This document shows, one piece after another, positions 62,957-64,000 of a stretch of DNA of 64,000 bases. Origin of the DNA: Algoriphagus halophilus (GTDB lineage: Bacteria > Bacteroidota > Bacteroidia > Cytophagales > Cyclobacteriaceae); NCBI RefSeq assembly GCF_900129785.1, contig NZ_FSRC01000001.1, positions 1,178,001 to 1,242,000 on the forward strand. The letters are read 5' to 3'. Position 1 is the first letter of the stretch, and each line of letters begins with the position of its first letter. A program made the position numbers and the translations under genes. The notes under the pieces are model-generated. The model did no database searches. It was not told where the DNA came from and saw only the letters and a program-made list of their open reading frames with translations.

Positions 62957-63554
62957 AATCAAGCAATTTTTTCGTTCCAATAAATCCTTCCAATCGATCA
63001 CCTGGTTTGACAGGTCCAACTCCAGCAGGTGTACCTGTATAAATGAGGTCACCTTTCTTCAACATAAAGAATTTAGAAACATACTCTATGATCGTTCCAA
63101 AGTCAAAAAGCAATAAGCTAGTATTTCCTTTTTGGCGTACCTCTCCAGTGATGGTAAGGTGGAAATCAATATTGTTTAAATCGGGAAGCTCGGAGACTGG
63201 GATAAAATCTCCTATTGGGGCAGATCCGTTGAAAGCTTTTGAAATTTCCCAAGGCAAGCCCTTTGCTTTGCATTGATCCTGCAGGTCTCGTGCAGTAAAG
63301 TCAATTCCAAAACCAATCTCATCAAAGTATCGGTGTGCAAACTTTTTCTGAATATACTTTCCCTCTTTATTTATTTTCAAAACCAATTCTCCTTCATGGT
63401 GAATGTTTTGAGAAAAATCTGGATAAAAGAAAGGTGCACCTTTTTTTAATATTGCCGTTTCTGGCTTTAGAAACACCACTGGATTGGTTGGTCTTTCATT
63501 TTGTAATTCTTCTATATGGGCCACATAATTCCGGCCAATGCAAATAATCTTCAT
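62943..63554 (-). CDS. Fumarylacetoacetate hydrolase-family enzyme
   Basis: The 203-residue product has the FAH fold. Metal ligands are in EGELVLKINK, with KPETAILKKGAPFFYP before it, the GFGIDFTARDLQDQCKAKGLPWEISKAF motif and the LIYTGTPAGVGPVKPGDRL loop near the end. Members hydrolyse or decarboxylate 2-oxo compounds in aromatic or sugar catabolism, with a Mg ion. The reaction here is not specified. It leads a run of five overlapping or closely spaced minus-strand genes (M23, bcp and split transketolase follow). Confidence 0.93.
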   Translation of the reverse strand: MKIICIGRNYVAHIEELQNERPTNPVVFLKPETAILKKGAPFFYPDFSQNIHHEGELVLKINKEGKYIQKKFAHRYFDEIGFGIDFTARDLQDQCKAKGLPWEISKAFNGSAPIGDFIPVSELPDLNNIDFHLTITGEVRQKGNTSLLLFDFGTIIEYVSKFFMLKKGDLIYTGTPAGVGPVKPGDRLEGFIGTKKLLDFEVK

Positions 63555-63560
63555 AGGGTA

Positions 63561-63731
63561 TTAATCTACAACTTGATAGAGAATGAATGTTTCTCCTGAT
63601 TCATCAAGCAAAGAAAGCTGATTCTCTGGAATTTGGTAAGTTTTTGTTTCTGTAATTCTATGTAATGGGAATTTTCTAATCTTATATTCTGTAACAAACC
63701 AATTCAGTCCAAGTTCCAGAATTAGAACCAA
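63561..63731 (-). CDS. Possible small protein or remnant, 56 residues, weakly supported
   Basis: Reading from a TTG at 63731 gives 56 residues beginning MVLILELGLNWFVTEYKI and ending TFILYQVVD. The frame is open back to a stop at 63774-63776 and includes no ATG. Composition looks protein-like and it ends six bases before the FAH start codon on the same strand, so it could be a leading gene or the tail of a broken gene. I do not recognise it. Confidence 0.3.
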   Translation of the reverse strand: MVLILELGLNWFVTEYKIRKFPLHRITETKTYQIPENQLSLLDESGETFILYQVVD

Positions 63732-63853
63732 TGAATACAATTTTGGTTTTTCATCTCCAATCGCATCATCACTCTAGATGTTTAGTTTGATAATCATTCA
63801 AATGGAAAAGATCTAGTTGGATCTCACTTTAGGCTTATTGAATATCCAGCTTT

Positions 63854-64000
63854 TTAGGAGTCTTTTTCCTTTGAAATCACATTGATTAATTCATATTGGA
63901 GTGAAGAAGCATCAGCTGGAATAGGGGCTGATTTTTCAGTGACTTTGACTTGCAATTGATATAGGTAGCCCGGTTCATATTTAAATCCTTCTACTTGATC
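63854..64000 (-). CDS. DUF4377-domain protein, C-terminal part (truncated by window edge)
   Basis: The 48 visible codons on the minus strand run from the right edge to a TAA at 63854. The text QVEGFKYEPGYLYQLQVKV, then PIPADASSLQYELINVISK, fits the end of the DUF4377 domain (FxYxxGxxYxLxVK and PADxSSxxYxLIxVxSK, from memory). The N-terminal part is outside the window. Such proteins are mostly envelope proteins or lipoproteins of unknown function. Confidence 0.75.
   Translation of the reverse strand, partial: DQVEGFKYEPGYLYQLQVKVTEKSAPIPADASSLQYELINVISKEKDS

Noticed and set aside
1..64000. CRISPR arrays, tRNA or rRNA genes, IS elements and prophage
   Set aside because: I saw no regularly spaced direct repeats, no cloverleaf or rRNA-like stretches, and no transposase or phage structural genes.

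Overview
The window looks like the chromosome of a free-living Bacteroidota bacterium, most likely class Cytophagia near Cyclobacteriaceae/Algoriphagus (inference from gene content; I ran no search). The signs are a TonB-dependent receptor followed by a DUF4249 lipoprotein, methionine synthase split into two polypeptides, repeated BlaI/M56 modules with TonB-like domains, many lipoproteins, weak ribosome binding sites, and several promoters of the Bacteroidota type (-7 element TAnnTTTG). I see no rRNA, tRNA, IS element, prophage or CRISPR array.

Layout. 1-2.2 kb: end of a hybrid histidine kinase and a putative outer-membrane barrel. 2.3-7.2 kb: an S-box (SAM-I) riboswitch, split metH, metF and a strong terminator, forming a self-contained methionine methylation operon. 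7.2-13.9 kb: a lipoprotein, HMG-CoA lyase with a PepSY protein, MerR, rsmE, and a PadR regulator with a large FtsX-type permease behind a 16-bp perfect inverted repeat. 14-23.8 kb, minus strand: a DEAD-box helicase with a structured leader, a purC-STAS-rnz-queuosine transporter operon, a MORN-like repeat protein, thiolase, and a reduced Bat-like VWA/TPR operon. 23.9-28.5 kb, plus strand: TonB receptor/DUF4249 and a partial arsenate-type operon (DUF6428 and a low-Mr phosphatase) behind two ArsR-like palindromes. 28.5-33.9 kb: two related histidine kinases and a lone receiver. 34.3-38.3 kb: two BlaI-M56 modules sharing an operator pattern TAYGA-N5-TCGTR, with a stand-alone TonB C-terminal protein between them.

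38.4-49.9 kb holds two M14 carboxypeptidases, a DUF1080 protein paired with a Gfo/Idh/MocA oxidoreductase, an Lgt-like membrane protein fused to a beta-rich domain, a subtilisin-like lipoprotein and two small proteins. 50.1-56.8 kb is a locus resembling phosphonate-associated clusters: metallophosphoesterase, PhnX-like HAD hydrolase and HpnZ-like dehydrogenase, divergent from a DUF5690 transporter, plus an XRE-cupin regulator and a WbsX/GH99-like lipoprotein. 56.9-64 kb has a GNAT enzyme, a pentapeptide-repeat protein with a TIR-like Rossmann domain, and a minus-strand run of FAH-family enzyme, M23 peptidase, peroxiredoxin and split transketolase. The C-terminus of a DUF4377 protein reaches the right edge.

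The best candidates for something undescribed are the pentapeptide/TIR-like protein (57574-58689), the Lgt-like/beta-domain fusion (43294-45141) and the double BlaI/M56/TonB array with its extra downstream operator (34339-38313). Family assignments are from recognition of motifs and have not been verified by database search.
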